The notes under the pieces are model-generated. The model searched no databases. It was not told where the DNA came from and saw only the letters and a program-made list of their open reading frames with translations. Positions 53,302 to 62,062 of a stretch of 64,000 bases of DNA are shown piece by piece. The stretch covers positions 124,001 to 188,000 of the forward strand of contig NZ_NIRT01000002.1 in NCBI RefSeq assembly GCF_003207795.1, written 5' to 3'. The DNA comes from Komagataeibacter nataicola (GTDB lineage Bacteria > Pseudomonadota > Alphaproteobacteria > Acetobacterales > Acetobacteraceae). Numbering within the stretch: position 1 is the stretch's first letter; the number at the start of each line of letters is the position of its first letter. The position numbers and the translations under genes were made by a program.

Positions 53302-53529
53302 ATGCCCAGCCCAACCCCCGACTCCGCCGCCGCCATGACCGAAGCGCTCAGGCGGCACATCCACGACATTCGTGGTCACCTCTCTCCCGCCATGCTGCGG
53401 GCGGATTCGCTGGCCCTGAGCAAGGATGAGCGCATCCGGGCCGCCGCGCATGACATCATCGCGGCGCTCGAGGCCACCACAAAGGAACTCAGCGCCATGC
53501 GCCGCCTGCTGCCCGCGCGCCAGCCCTGA
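53302..53529 (+). CDS. Small free-standing DHp-like helical protein
   Basis: A 75-residue, all-helical protein. Residues 18-35 (RHIHDIRGHLSPAMLRAD) resemble the phosphoacceptor helix of histidine kinases (H-D-I-R-x-x-L-S/T-P), with His21 as the candidate phosphorylated residue. A second helix (RIRAAAHDIIAALEATTKELSAM) would complete the hairpin. There is no ATPase domain or sensor domain and no response regulator gene nearby. The start is uncertain: ATG at 53302 has GGAT at eight bases; 53293 is an alternative. It ends seven bases before the convergent gloA stop. Annotated elsewhere, if at all, as hypothetical; the kinase-fragment idea is inference. Confidence 0.6.
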   Translation: MPSPTPDSAAAMTEALRRHIHDIRGHLSPAMLRADSLALSKDERIRAAAHDIIAALEATTKELSAMRRLLPARQP

Positions 53530-53535
53530 GGGAAA

Positions 53536-53931
53536 TCAGGCGGCGTGCTTTTCGATCAGTTCGATCTTGTAGCCGTCCGGGTCTTCCACAAAGGCGATGA
53601 AGGTGGTGCCGAATTTGACCGGCCCCGGCTCGCGCGTGACCTTGCCGCCGCCCGCGCGCACTTTCTCCACCAGCGCCTTCACATCCGGCACGCCCAGCGC
53701 AAAATGGCCGAAACCGGTGCCCACGTCATAGCCGTCATCCTGACCCCAGTTATAGGTCAGCTCGATTTCAGCCTGGCCCGAGGCATTGTCGCCATAGCCA
53801 ATGAACACGAGGGTGTATTTGCCTTCCGGCACGACCTTGCGCCGCAGTTCCTGCATGCCCAGCAACTGATAGAAGGCAAGGCTTGCCTCGAGGTCGCGCA
53901 CGCGCACCATGGTATGGAGGTAGGTTCCCAC
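53536..53931 (-). CDS. gloA: Lactoylglutathione lyase (glyoxalase I)
   Basis: GloA isomerises the methylglyoxal-glutathione adduct, protecting the cytoplasm. The 131-residue protein starts from GTG at 53931 ([18 protein letters not shown]), needed because metal ligand His6 precedes the first ATG. All four metal ligands are visible: His6, Glu57, His76, Glu124. It has AAGGGA ten bases upstream. gshB in this window supplies glutathione. It lies between the DHp-like gene (convergent) and lpxI. Confidence 0.96.
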   Translation of the reverse strand: MGTYLHTMVRVRDLEASLAFYQLLGMQELRRKVVPEGKYTLVFIGYGDNASGQAEIELTYNWGQDDGYDVGTGFGHFALGVPDVKALVEKVRAGGGKVTREPGPVKFGTTFIAFVEDPDGYKIELIEKHAA

Positions 53932-53945
53932 TGGCGTTTGTCCCT

Positions 53946-54815
53946 TCAGGTTGTTTTTACGTCCCCGCCCGCAAAGCCGGTCAGGAACAGTCCGGCCTCG
54001 TCCGCCATGGCGATGCAGGCGGCGGGATCGGTCATGAGCGTGGCCCCGGCCTCGATGGCAATGCCACGCAGCCCTGCCGCGACCGCGCCAGACACCGTGC
54101 GCGGCCCGATGGTGGGCAGGTCGGCGCGGCGCTCCTGGCCGGGCTTGGCCATTTTGACCAGAACGCCACCGGGTCGGTCGGGTTGCCGCAACGCGCCCAC
54201 GCGCCCGAGCATGCGGTCGGTGCCTTCGAGCGCCTCGACCGCCAGCACCAGCCCCCCCTGCACCACGCAGCCCTGCCCGATATCGAGCACGCCCAACTGG
54301 CGCACCACCCGGCGGCCGAGTTCCATGTCAGCCAGGGCGACCTTGTCGGGCATATGCCGCCCCATCGCGCCCTGACGGGCTATGGAACCGGCAAGATATT
54401 CATGCGCGCCGCGAATGGTGAAGCCTTCCTCGCCCAGCACCCGCACGATCGCGCCGAGCAGGCCGTCATCCCCCGCGAACAGGGCCTTGCCGATGCGCGC
54501 GAGAATGCGGGCACCCGTGGCGTCAGGCCGTAGATTGACAAGGGAGGGCCGCCGCACCGGGCCGATCAGCACCAGGTCGCGGCAGCCGTGTTCATGCAGG
54601 GCGGACAGGATTTCACCCGCCGCGGCAAGGCGGATCATGCGGTGGGGCCAGGAGCCGATCACATCCGGCTCGGCAAACCCCTGAAAACCCACGATAAATA
54701 CCTGTCCCCCGGCCTGCGTTACCGCACGGGCCACCTGGCCGGGCAACGGGCCGCCACCGGCAAGGATGCCGACACACTGCCCCGCAAGCCGACCGGCTTC
54801 TTGCTCAGGCGCCAT
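53946..54815 (-). CDS. lpxI: UDP-2,3-diacylglucosamine pyrophosphatase LpxI
   Basis: LpxI cleaves UDP-2,3-diacylglucosamine to lipid X, the step done by LpxH in E. coli. The 289-residue protein has the DUF1009-type layout: [17 protein letters not shown] at the start, [13 protein letters not shown], and the C-terminal [60 protein letters not shown]. It follows lpxA and overlaps its end by 11 bases. Many alphaproteobacteria have lpxI here in place of lpxH. lpxB, usually next, is not present in this window between lpxI and gloA. Confidence 0.95.
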   Translation of the reverse strand: MAPEQEAGRLAGQCVGILAGGGPLPGQVARAVTQAGGQVFIVGFQGFAEPDVIGSWPHRMIRLAAAGEILSALHEHGCRDLVLIGPVRRPSLVNLRPDATGARILARIGKALFAGDDGLLGAIVRVLGEEGFTIRGAHEYLAGSIARQGAMGRHMPDKVALADMELGRRVVRQLGVLDIGQGCVVQGGLVLAVEALEGTDRMLGRVGALRQPDRPGGVLVKMAKPGQERRADLPTIGPRTVSGAVAAGLRGIAIEAGATLMTDPAACIAMADEAGLFLTGFAGGDVKTT

Positions 54816-55698
54816 CGCTCTCGATCATGTCGCCGCCCTGCACGCGTACAAGCCCGCGATGGCTGGGGGCTGCGATAAAATCGAGAATTTCAACCACGCG
54901 CGCATCATCGGCATAAGCCTGGCGCACATGCTCGAGCCGCGTCTGGAACACGGTGCCGGTGGCATGAGCCGCCTTGGGGTACAGACCGCGGAAGGCCTGG
55001 CGCATGCGCCGGATCTCATCAGGCTGCACGCCGTTGCGCCGCAGCCAGATCCAGTGCAGCCCCACCAGCCGCGCCCGGTTGCCCAGCACGCTGCCATACG
55101 GGATCACGTCGGCTTCCACGCCACACACGCCGCCCACAAGGGCCGCATGGCCGATGCGCACGAACTGGTGCAGCGCTGCCGCCCCCATGATGCGGGCATC
55201 ATCGCCAATCGTAACATGACCACCCATGACCACGTTGTTGACGATGATGACGCCGCGCCCGAGCGTGCAGTCATGCGCCACATGGGAGTTGGCCATGATA
55301 AGACAGTCCGCCCCGATACGGGTGACGCCCGTGCCGGTGGCCGTGCCGCGATGAATGGTTACGTTTTCACGGATGATGGTGCGCGGCCCCACCACGCATG
55401 CGGTCGGCTCGCCCCTGTATTTCAGGTCCTGGGGCGCCATGCCCACGGTGGTGAACGGGTAGCACACCACTCCTTCACCCAGCGTGGTATGGCCGTCAAT
55501 CACCACATGCGAGATCAGTTGGGCATTATCGCCAATCTCGACATCAGGCCCGACCGTGCACCACGGCCCGATCCGGACCCCGCTGCCAATGCGCGCCCGG
55601 CTGGAAACAATGGATGACGGATGGATTTCAGGCGCTTTGTCACGCCGTTCATCCAGTTGGGTACCGTTAGATGAACTTCCTGCCAGAATAGCCTCCAT
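54805..55698 (-). CDS. lpxA: UDP-N-acetylglucosamine O-acyltransferase
   Basis: LpxA transfers a hydroxyacyl chain to UDP-GlcNAc, the first step of lipid A synthesis. The 297-residue protein is a left-handed beta-helix with hexapeptide repeats, the catalytic His in LIMANSHVAHDC and the IHRGTATGTGVTRIGAD segment. A 25-residue N-terminal extension (SSSNGTQLDERRDKAPE) precedes the normal start IHPSSIVSSRARIG. Ends inside lpxI by 11 bases; 68 bases follow the fabZ stop. Confidence 0.96.
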   Translation of the reverse strand: MEAILAGSSSNGTQLDERRDKAPEIHPSSIVSSRARIGSGVRIGPWCTVGPDVEIGDNAQLISHVVIDGHTTLGEGVVCYPFTTVGMAPQDLKYRGEPTACVVGPRTIIRENVTIHRGTATGTGVTRIGADCLIMANSHVAHDCTLGRGVIIVNNVVMGGHVTIGDDARIMGAAALHQFVRIGHAALVGGVCGVEADVIPYGSVLGNRARLVGLHWIWLRRNGVQPDEIRRMRQAFRGLYPKAAHATGTVFQTRLEHVRQAYADDARVVEILDFIAAPSHRGLVRVQGGDMIESDGA

Positions 55699-55766
55699 CC
55701 CCGCAAGTAACTATGGCCTTGGAAACCGGAGCCGCGCAGGCGCGCAGCGGCCCGTTCCCTGCGGGA

Positions 55767-56294
55767 TTACCCCATGATCATGGCGCTGAACGTTGCCTCG
55801 GCAACGGACACGCCATCAACGCGCGCAACGCCCTTGAACTTCCAGACATTGGCGCGGCTGCGTTCCTTCTCCACATGAATGTGCAGCTGGTCGCCCGGGC
55901 CTACGGGGCGGCGGAACTTTGCACCATCAATGGTCATGAAATAGACCAGCTTGCCCTCAAAGGCCTGCCCGAGCGTCAGCACCACAAGGGTTGCTGCGGT
56001 CTGGGCCATCGCCTCGATGATGAGCACACCCGGCATGACGGGGCGGGCAGGAAAATGCCCCTGGAAATGCGGCTCGTTGACCGTGACATTCTTGATGCCA
56101 ACCGCCGACTGCCCCAGCACGATATCGACCATGCGGTCAATCAGCAGGAACGGATAGCGATGGGGAATCGCTTCCATGATCCGCATGATGTCAATCGATT
56201 CCAGGGTCGCGGGCTTTGCGTCCGCTGGCAGTGCCTCTACTTCTTTATCCACGTCGTCCAACCACTTGTTCGGTAAGGAGGGAAAACCTGCCAC
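55767..56294 (-). CDS. fabZ: 3-hydroxyacyl-ACP dehydratase FabZ
   Basis: FabZ dehydrates beta-hydroxyacyl-ACP in fatty acid synthesis and competes with LpxA/LpxD for hydroxyacyl-ACP. The 175-residue protein has the hot-dog fold motif [26 protein letters not shown] with catalytic His and Glu. The conserved part starts near residue 35 ([19 protein letters not shown]). The frame opens at GTG 56294, giving an N-terminal extension of about 30 residues ([20 protein letters not shown]), but the AGGAGG lies 15 bases before it, too far. The true start may differ. Confidence 0.92.
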   Translation of the reverse strand: MAGFPSLPNKWLDDVDKEVEALPADAKPATLESIDIMRIMEAIPHRYPFLLIDRMVDIVLGQSAVGIKNVTVNEPHFQGHFPARPVMPGVLIIEAMAQTAATLVVLTLGQAFEGKLVYFMTIDGAKFRRPVGPGDQLHIHVEKERSRANVWKFKGVARVDGVSVAEATFSAMIMG

Positions 56295-56345
56295 CAGACG
56301 GGCCAGGCGCCTCCTACCGGTTGAATATCTGATGACGTCTGGCGA

Positions 56346-57428
56346 TCAGGCCTTGTCAGCCTTTTCCCCGCCGCCATCCTGCGTCGTTTTCCTGGCCATT
56401 CGACGCAGAAAGGCCACGTTCCGGAAGAATTCCCGGAAAGGCATCGCCGGACTGCCGATCACATCGGCCCCGGCATCCACATCGGACATGACACCACACT
56501 GCGCCCCGATCCGGGCCTTGGTACCGATCTTGATATGTCCGATCAGCCCGGCCTGCGCCGCGACGGTCACGAAATCACCCAGTTCGGTGGAACCGGAAAT
56601 TCCCGCCTGGGACACTACGATACAACAGCGCCCCAGCCGCGCATTATGGCCAATCTGCACCAGATTGTCGAGGCGCGAGCCCGCGCCGATCACGGTATCA
56701 CGGATCGACCCGCGATCCACCGTGGAATTGGCGCCGATCTCCACGCCATCTTCCAGGATGACACGACCAAGCTGCGGCACGTTCTCGAAACCCTCGGGCG
56801 TTACGGCAAAGCCGAACCCGTCCTGCCCGATGCGCGCGCCAGGCAGCAGGGTCACCCGCTCACCCAGCAGCGCATGCGAGATGGCGACATGCGCGCCGAT
56901 GCGGCAGCGCGCACCGATCTCGACACCCGCGCCAATACTGGCATGGGTGCCGATATCCACCCCCGCCCCCACGCGCACCCGCTCACCGAGCACGGCAAAC
57001 GCGCCAATCGCGGCGGTGGGATCGATCTCGCAGCCCGCGCCGATCACGGCGGTAGGGTGGATGCCCGGCACAACCGGCGGCGCGGGATAGAACAGGGTAG
57101 CAATGCGCGCCCAGGCCTGATACGGCGCACGCGACACCAGCACCGCCGCATGCGCGGGCACCTTGTCCGCAAAGGCGGGAGCCACGATCACGGCACCTGC
57201 GCCCGTGCCTTCCAGCAGGGGCAGGTAACGCCGGTTATCAAGAAAGCTGACCTGCGTGCGCGTGGCGGATTGCAGCGGGGCTATGCCGGTAAACCGGCGC
57301 ACCTCGCCACCATCCTTCGCCGCACGCAGTTCGACCCCGCCGCACCGGGCCAGATCAGCCAGCTCGAACGGCCCCTGCGTGACAAAGAAACGTGGATCGC
57401 CCGGTATGTTGTCCGGCGTCACTGTCAT
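56346..57428 (-). CDS. lpxD: UDP-3-O-(3-hydroxyacyl)glucosamine N-acyltransferase
   Basis: LpxD adds the second acyl chain in lipid A synthesis. The 360-residue protein has an N-terminal uridine-binding region (FFVTQGPFELADLARCGG), then hexapeptide repeats (IGAGVEIGARCRIGAHV), the catalytic His in LDNLVQIGHNARLGRCC and the helical C-terminus with VIGSPAMPFREFFRNVAFLRRM. ATG at 57428 has AAGG at eight bases and is ten bases after the ompH stop. Length agrees with the family. Confidence 0.97.
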   Translation of the reverse strand: MTVTPDNIPGDPRFFVTQGPFELADLARCGGVELRAAKDGGEVRRFTGIAPLQSATRTQVSFLDNRRYLPLLEGTGAGAVIVAPAFADKVPAHAAVLVSRAPYQAWARIATLFYPAPPVVPGIHPTAVIGAGCEIDPTAAIGAFAVLGERVRVGAGVDIGTHASIGAGVEIGARCRIGAHVAISHALLGERVTLLPGARIGQDGFGFAVTPEGFENVPQLGRVILEDGVEIGANSTVDRGSIRDTVIGAGSRLDNLVQIGHNARLGRCCIVVSQAGISGSTELGDFVTVAAQAGLIGHIKIGTKARIGAQCGVMSDVDAGADVIGSPAMPFREFFRNVAFLRRMARKTTQDGGGEKADKA

Positions 57429-57438
57429 GAAACGAACC

Positions 57439-58287
57439 TTAATGCTTGGCGGGCGCGGCGGCGGCCGGGGCGGGCCTGTCGGCATCGGCCGTGGTGGGCA
57501 TGGTGCCTGATTTGGCCAGCACTTCAGGGTCGGCATCCGCTGCGGGAATGAAGACGGTGGGCAGCACCGCGTTAAGCTGGGTTGCCACCTGCTGCGTAAC
57601 GTCAAGAGGCTCCTGGCTCAGGGCCACCTGCTCACGGTGCAGCACAAGGTTCATGCTGCGGCTGGCCGCCACCTGGCGAATGATCTGGACCAGTTCGCGC
57701 TCGATCTGGCCAAGCGCCACCTGGGCCGCCTCCTGGATCACGCGGTTGCGGTTGCGGAAATCCTTCTGCGCCGCCATGACCCGCTCCTGCAGCTTGCGCT
57801 CCTGGGCCTGGATCTGGTCGGACGCCATGGTCTTCGCCTGGCCCTGGAGCTTCTGCTGCTCATCGCGCCAGCCAGCCTGTTCCTTCTGCGCCTCGCGGGC
57901 GAGATCATCACGCCGGGCGCCCAGCACGCGCTCGGCCTGCTGGGCCGCACTCGACAGGCGCATCACTTCCGGCACGCTAATTACGCCGATAACCGGTGCC
58001 GGCGGGGGCGCGCTCTTGGGCACATCAGGCGCCTTGGGCACGGGCGGCAACGGCAGGATCGGTGGATTCTGGGACTGCGCCTCCTCGGTATCAGCCGGGG
58101 CAGCGGCGAGCGGCATGGGGGGGGGCGCCTCATGCTGGGGGGCGCGGGCCGCTGGCTGCGAGGCCTTGGGCACGAACCACCCGGCATTGCCGCCAGTTCC
58201 CTGCGCATGGGCGCTCGATACGGCCTGATATCCCCACCCGAGCAGAGCGGTTGCGGCAAGCAGACGGATGCCGGATTTACGCAACAT
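57439..58287 (-). CDS. OmpH/Skp family periplasmic chaperone with Pro-rich N-terminal insert
   Basis: OmpH/Skp holds unfolded outer-membrane proteins in the periplasm. The 282-residue protein has a signal peptide (to AHA, about residue 28), a proline- and alanine-rich region (residues 30-105), then the Skp core: VIGVISVPEVMRLSSAAQQAERV, a long helix with QAKTMASDQIQAQERKLQERVMAAQKDFRNR, and VLHREQVALSQEPLDVTQQV. An alanine-rich tail follows. E. coli Skp has 161 residues. GAGGTG precedes ATG at 58287. It sits next to bamA in the usual order. Confidence 0.92.
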   Translation of the reverse strand: MLRKSGIRLLAATALLGWGYQAVSSAHAQGTGGNAGWFVPKASQPAARAPQHEAPPPMPLAAAPADTEEAQSQNPPILPLPPVPKAPDVPKSAPPPAPVIGVISVPEVMRLSSAAQQAERVLGARRDDLAREAQKEQAGWRDEQQKLQGQAKTMASDQIQAQERKLQERVMAAQKDFRNRNRVIQEAAQVALGQIERELVQIIRQVAASRSMNLVLHREQVALSQEPLDVTQQVATQLNAVLPTVFIPAADADPEVLAKSGTMPTTADADRPAPAAAAPAKH

Positions 58288-58294
58288 TATCACC

Positions 58295-60754
58295 TCAGAA
58301 TTGTTGGCCGAAGCCGAAGCGGAGCAGCTGGGTCCTGTCATTGGTTCCCTTGTGCAGGGGAACACCCAGATCGATATTCACGAGACCGAACGGACTCTTC
58401 CACGCAATGCCCACGCCTGTCGAGACAACAGGCGTCAGCGTATCGTCATAGACCGGCGTATATTTCGGCCAGTCCTTCATGGAGGTGTAGCGACGGCGCA
58501 CGCGCAGGCCATCGAGGCCACCCATATCCACGAAGTAACGCCCCTTGATGCCCATGGCCGAAGCGAATGGAATGGGGAAGTCCACCTGCGCCGAGGCCGT
58601 GTACATGAACCGGCCACCAAGGAAGTCCTGCTGCGAATGCATCGGGTTGCCGTCACGCGCGGGAATCGCGTAGCTTCGCGGCCCGACGCCACCATCCATG
58701 AAGCCGCGCAGGGAGTTACCACCAAGATAGAAGTTATCGATGATGTCGCTGCGACCACCACCCCAGTTCACGATTTCGCCTGCGCCGCCACGGAAGCTGA
58801 CGGTCCATTCATGGTTGCCCATCAGGCTGTCGAGCGGAATATAGTAGGCGGCATCGATCTTGCCACGCACATAGCGCTCGTTGCCGCCAATACCCGCGAA
58901 GTCACCGCCCACACGTACCACGAAACCTTTATGCGGCTGCTGTCGCCGGTCGCGTGTATCGTATGTCAGGGTGGTACTCAGCTGCGACAGCAGCGACCAG
59001 CCGGACTGATCCTGCACGTAATACGACGAATCCGACCATGTATCGTCCACCTGCCGGTCGGTCAGCGTATAGTTCCACGACTGCGAAAGGTGGTTGTTGT
59101 AGGAATAACCCATGCGCAACGTGATGCCATACCGGCCTTCAGAATAGCTCTGATAGGTCATGTAATGGTTCTGCATGCCGAAGATGTCGATACCGGCCAC
59201 GAGGTTGCGGTTGAGGAAATACGGGTCGGTCAGCGAGATGTCGGCCTGGTCTTCATAATAGGCGGCGGTGCCGGTAAAGCCGGCGTCGATGCCGGTGCCG
59301 AGCAGGTTATGCTGTTTGAGGCCAAGGTTGCCGAGCACGCCAGCATCGGTTGAATAACCGCCGCCGAGCGAGAACTCGCCGGTGGGCTTTTCCACCACGT
59401 CTGCCGAGATGTTGACCTTGTCCGGCGCGGAACCCGGGGTCTGGTCGATCGACACGGTCTTGAAGAAGCCGAGGTCTTCAAGAATCATCTTGGAATACTT
59501 GCGGTCGAGCGGGGTGTACGGGTCGCCTTCGGCCATGGGCAACTGGCGGCGGATCACCTTGTCCTCGGTAATGGTGTTGCCGTTGATGTCGATGCGCTCG
59601 ACATACATCCGCGGCCCTTCGCTGATGTCGAACAGCAGGTTGACGGTGCGCTTTTCAGGGTTGCGGGCAATTTCGGGATGCACCATGGCGAAGGGGTAAC
59701 CCTTGCCCTGCAGCAGTTCCTGCATGTTGGTGGCGTTATGCTGGATCGCGCTGCCGTCGTACCACTGCCCGTGAAAGAGCGAGATGTATTTCTTCATCGA
59801 ATCCGCCGAGACATGCCGCAGCGAAGACTGCACGCTCATCTTGTTCAGGCGGTAGCGCGGGCCTTCTTCCATCGTATAGGTGATGTAGAAGCTCTTGCGA
59901 TCCGGCGAGAGTTCACCCGTGGCGTTCTTGACCTGGAAATCGACAAAGCCGTTCTTCAGGTAGAAACGATGCAGCAGCTCGGCATCATATTTGATGCGGT
60001 CGGGGTTGTACTGGTCGCTTGAGGCAAAGAAGCGGTACCACGCCGTCTCCTTTGACGAGACGATGCCCGCGAGCTGCGCGCTGCTGAACGACTTGTTGCC
60101 AACGAACGTGACCTTCTTGATCAGGGTCTTCTGCGCTTCGTTGATATGGAAGATCACATCCACCCGGTTATGCGCGAGCCGGATGATCTGGGGGGTGACG
60201 GTGGCGGCGTAACGCGCCTTCTCGGCATAGACGGCCAGGATTTTCTGGCGGTCGGCCGAGATGCCCTGCGGTGAGTACACCGCGCGCGGGCGCAGCGAGA
60301 TGACCTTGGTCAGGTCCTCATCCTTGGCGGCGTGATTGCCCTCGAACACGATGCGATTGACGATCGGATTCTCGACCACATGCACTTCAAGCACGTTGCC
60401 CACGCGCTTGAGCGTTACATCATGGAACAGGCCGGTGGCGTAGAGAGTCTTGAGAGAACGGTCGAGCAGATCCTGATTGAACCGGTCACCGGGCTGCACG
60501 ACCATGTAGGACAGGATGGTGCTGGTCTCGATCCGGCTGTTGCCCTTGATGTCAACCGCCTCGATCGGGTCCTCCAGCGGGGGAGGCTTGATCGCCTCGA
60601 CCTGCGGGGCCTGCGCGTCTTCCCCGCCGCCTGGCGCTTCCTCTCCACCGAATGGCGTGTTCTGTGCCGCTTCATCCTGTGCGTAGGCGCCAGCGGTCCA
60701 GAACAGCGGCACAACGCAGACAGACGCAAGCAGCGCTGAACGTTTACTCGACAA
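58295..60754 (-). CDS. bamA: Outer membrane protein assembly factor BamA (TTG start)
   Basis: BamA is the core of the machine that folds outer-membrane proteins. The 819-residue protein has a signal peptide ending near AYAQ, five POTRA domains (first: IEAVDIKGNSRIETSTILSYM) and the beta-barrel with the VRGF-type loop (NSLRGFMDGGVGPRSYAI) and the C-terminal aromatic signature ending QQF. The chosen start is TTG at 60754: AGGA lies about ten bases before it and it gives a normal signal peptide MSSKRSALLASVCVVP. It is seven bases before ompH. An acidic Glu/Gly-rich stretch follows the signal peptide. Confidence 0.96.
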   Translation of the reverse strand: MSSKRSALLASVCVVPLFWTAGAYAQDEAAQNTPFGGEEAPGGGEDAQAPQVEAIKPPPLEDPIEAVDIKGNSRIETSTILSYMVVQPGDRFNQDLLDRSLKTLYATGLFHDVTLKRVGNVLEVHVVENPIVNRIVFEGNHAAKDEDLTKVISLRPRAVYSPQGISADRQKILAVYAEKARYAATVTPQIIRLAHNRVDVIFHINEAQKTLIKKVTFVGNKSFSSAQLAGIVSSKETAWYRFFASSDQYNPDRIKYDAELLHRFYLKNGFVDFQVKNATGELSPDRKSFYITYTMEEGPRYRLNKMSVQSSLRHVSADSMKKYISLFHGQWYDGSAIQHNATNMQELLQGKGYPFAMVHPEIARNPEKRTVNLLFDISEGPRMYVERIDINGNTITEDKVIRRQLPMAEGDPYTPLDRKYSKMILEDLGFFKTVSIDQTPGSAPDKVNISADVVEKPTGEFSLGGGYSTDAGVLGNLGLKQHNLLGTGIDAGFTGTAAYYEDQADISLTDPYFLNRNLVAGIDIFGMQNHYMTYQSYSEGRYGITLRMGYSYNNHLSQSWNYTLTDRQVDDTWSDSSYYVQDQSGWSLLSQLSTTLTYDTRDRRQQPHKGFVVRVGGDFAGIGGNERYVRGKIDAAYYIPLDSLMGNHEWTVSFRGGAGEIVNWGGGRSDIIDNFYLGGNSLRGFMDGGVGPRSYAIPARDGNPMHSQQDFLGGRFMYTASAQVDFPIPFASAMGIKGRYFVDMGGLDGLRVRRRYTSMKDWPKYTPVYDDTLTPVVSTGVGIAWKSPFGLVNIDLGVPLHKGTNDRTQLLRFGFGQQF

Positions 60755-60904
60755 TATCGCTATTCCTCACCACTCGGCATGCGGATCAGCCATGCATTAA
60801 GACCGGATGGAGGGCCGGCTCCCTTCCTGTCATGTATCAGTCTTGGTGGCGCACCTATCCGATATACACCACAATGTGCAAGCACTTGTATCACTCAGTG
60901 CACC

Positions 60905-62014
60905 TTACCCGTGTCCAGCGCGCGAGGCGAGCCACTGAAACAGCCCAAAATGTGACAGATCGTTAAATGTTGAAAACAGGAACAGTCCGGCAATAAGGGC
61001 AAAGCCAACCTGAAAGCTGACCTCCTGCACCCGGCGCGAAACCGGTCGCCCCAGAATAGCCTCAAAAATATAAAATACCAGCCGCCCGCCATCAAGAATC
61101 GGCACCGGAAACAGGTTGATCAGCCCAAGGTTGATTGACAGCAGCGCCATGAAGGAAACGAGGCTCGCCACCCCGTACTGCGCTACCTGCCCCGACATCT
61201 GGGCAATGCGCAGCGGGCCGCCAAGATCCTTGGCGCTGTGCTTGCCGGTAATCATCTGCCACAGCCCGTCGAGCGTCTGGACCGAGACGTTCCACGTTTC
61301 CTTCACCGCCGAGATAAAGGCGCCCGGCAGGGATTGCGGCCTGCCCATATCAACCGCGAAGACGACGCCAAGCTGACCGTGCGGCGTACCGCCCTTTTCC
61401 GTCACGCTACCGATATGGATGGGCAGTGTGCTGTCACCGCCATTGCGGTGAATGCCCAGCGTGGTGTCCACGTCCGGCAGGCCGCTTACAAAGCTGCGCA
61501 GGTCGGTCGCGTCACGCACCGCATGGTCGCCCACGCGCGTAATCACGTCGCCCTTTTCCACTCCGGCTGCCGCAGCCGAACTTCCCGGCGCCACCATATC
61601 AACCTGATTGAGCACATGGGGCTGGCCAGACGTGGCGAACAGCCCGGTAAACAGCACGATGGCAAGCAGGAAATTAAAGACCGGCCCCGCCAGGATCACG
61701 ATGGCCCGCGAGCCGACCGGCTTGTCATGAAAGGTGCGCCCGGGCTGCCATGCGGCCTTCTGTTCCTCGGTCGCGTCTTCCGGGCCTTCGAATCCATGCG
61801 GGCGCACGTAGCCGCCAAGCGGCACCGGACACAGCCGCCATTCCGTACCCACGCTGTCATGCCAGCGCAGCAGCGGGCGGCCGAAGCCGATCGAAAACAC
61901 CTCGACATGCACGCCACGCCAGCGGGCGGCAAGATAGTGACCAAGTTCGTGGATGAAGACCAGCACTCCCAACACAAGGGAGAACGCCAGAAGGGTCCGG
62001 ATCAGATCATGCAT
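60905..62014 (-). CDS. rseP: Site-2 protease RseP
   Basis: RseP cleaves membrane-spanning anti-sigma factors or signal peptides inside the inner membrane. The 369-residue protein has the zinc motif HELGH near residue 23 (VFIHELGHYLAARW), one PDZ domain (about 130-210) and the C-terminal NLFPVPILDGGRLVF motif that supplies the third ligand. Membrane helices are at both ends. It is followed after 150 bases by bamA, in the conserved dxr-rseP-bamA order. The single PDZ domain fits alphaproteobacterial forms; E. coli has two. Confidence 0.96.
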   Translation of the reverse strand: MHDLIRTLLAFSLVLGVLVFIHELGHYLAARWRGVHVEVFSIGFGRPLLRWHDSVGTEWRLCPVPLGGYVRPHGFEGPEDATEEQKAAWQPGRTFHDKPVGSRAIVILAGPVFNFLLAIVLFTGLFATSGQPHVLNQVDMVAPGSSAAAAGVEKGDVITRVGDHAVRDATDLRSFVSGLPDVDTTLGIHRNGGDSTLPIHIGSVTEKGGTPHGQLGVVFAVDMGRPQSLPGAFISAVKETWNVSVQTLDGLWQMITGKHSAKDLGGPLRIAQMSGQVAQYGVASLVSFMALLSINLGLINLFPVPILDGGRLVFYIFEAILGRPVSRRVQEVSFQVGFALIAGLFLFSTFNDLSHFGLFQWLASRAGHG

Positions 62015-62062
62015 GAATGCTAAGCTATCCCCCGATGGCCGCCGTGACCATCCACAATCACA

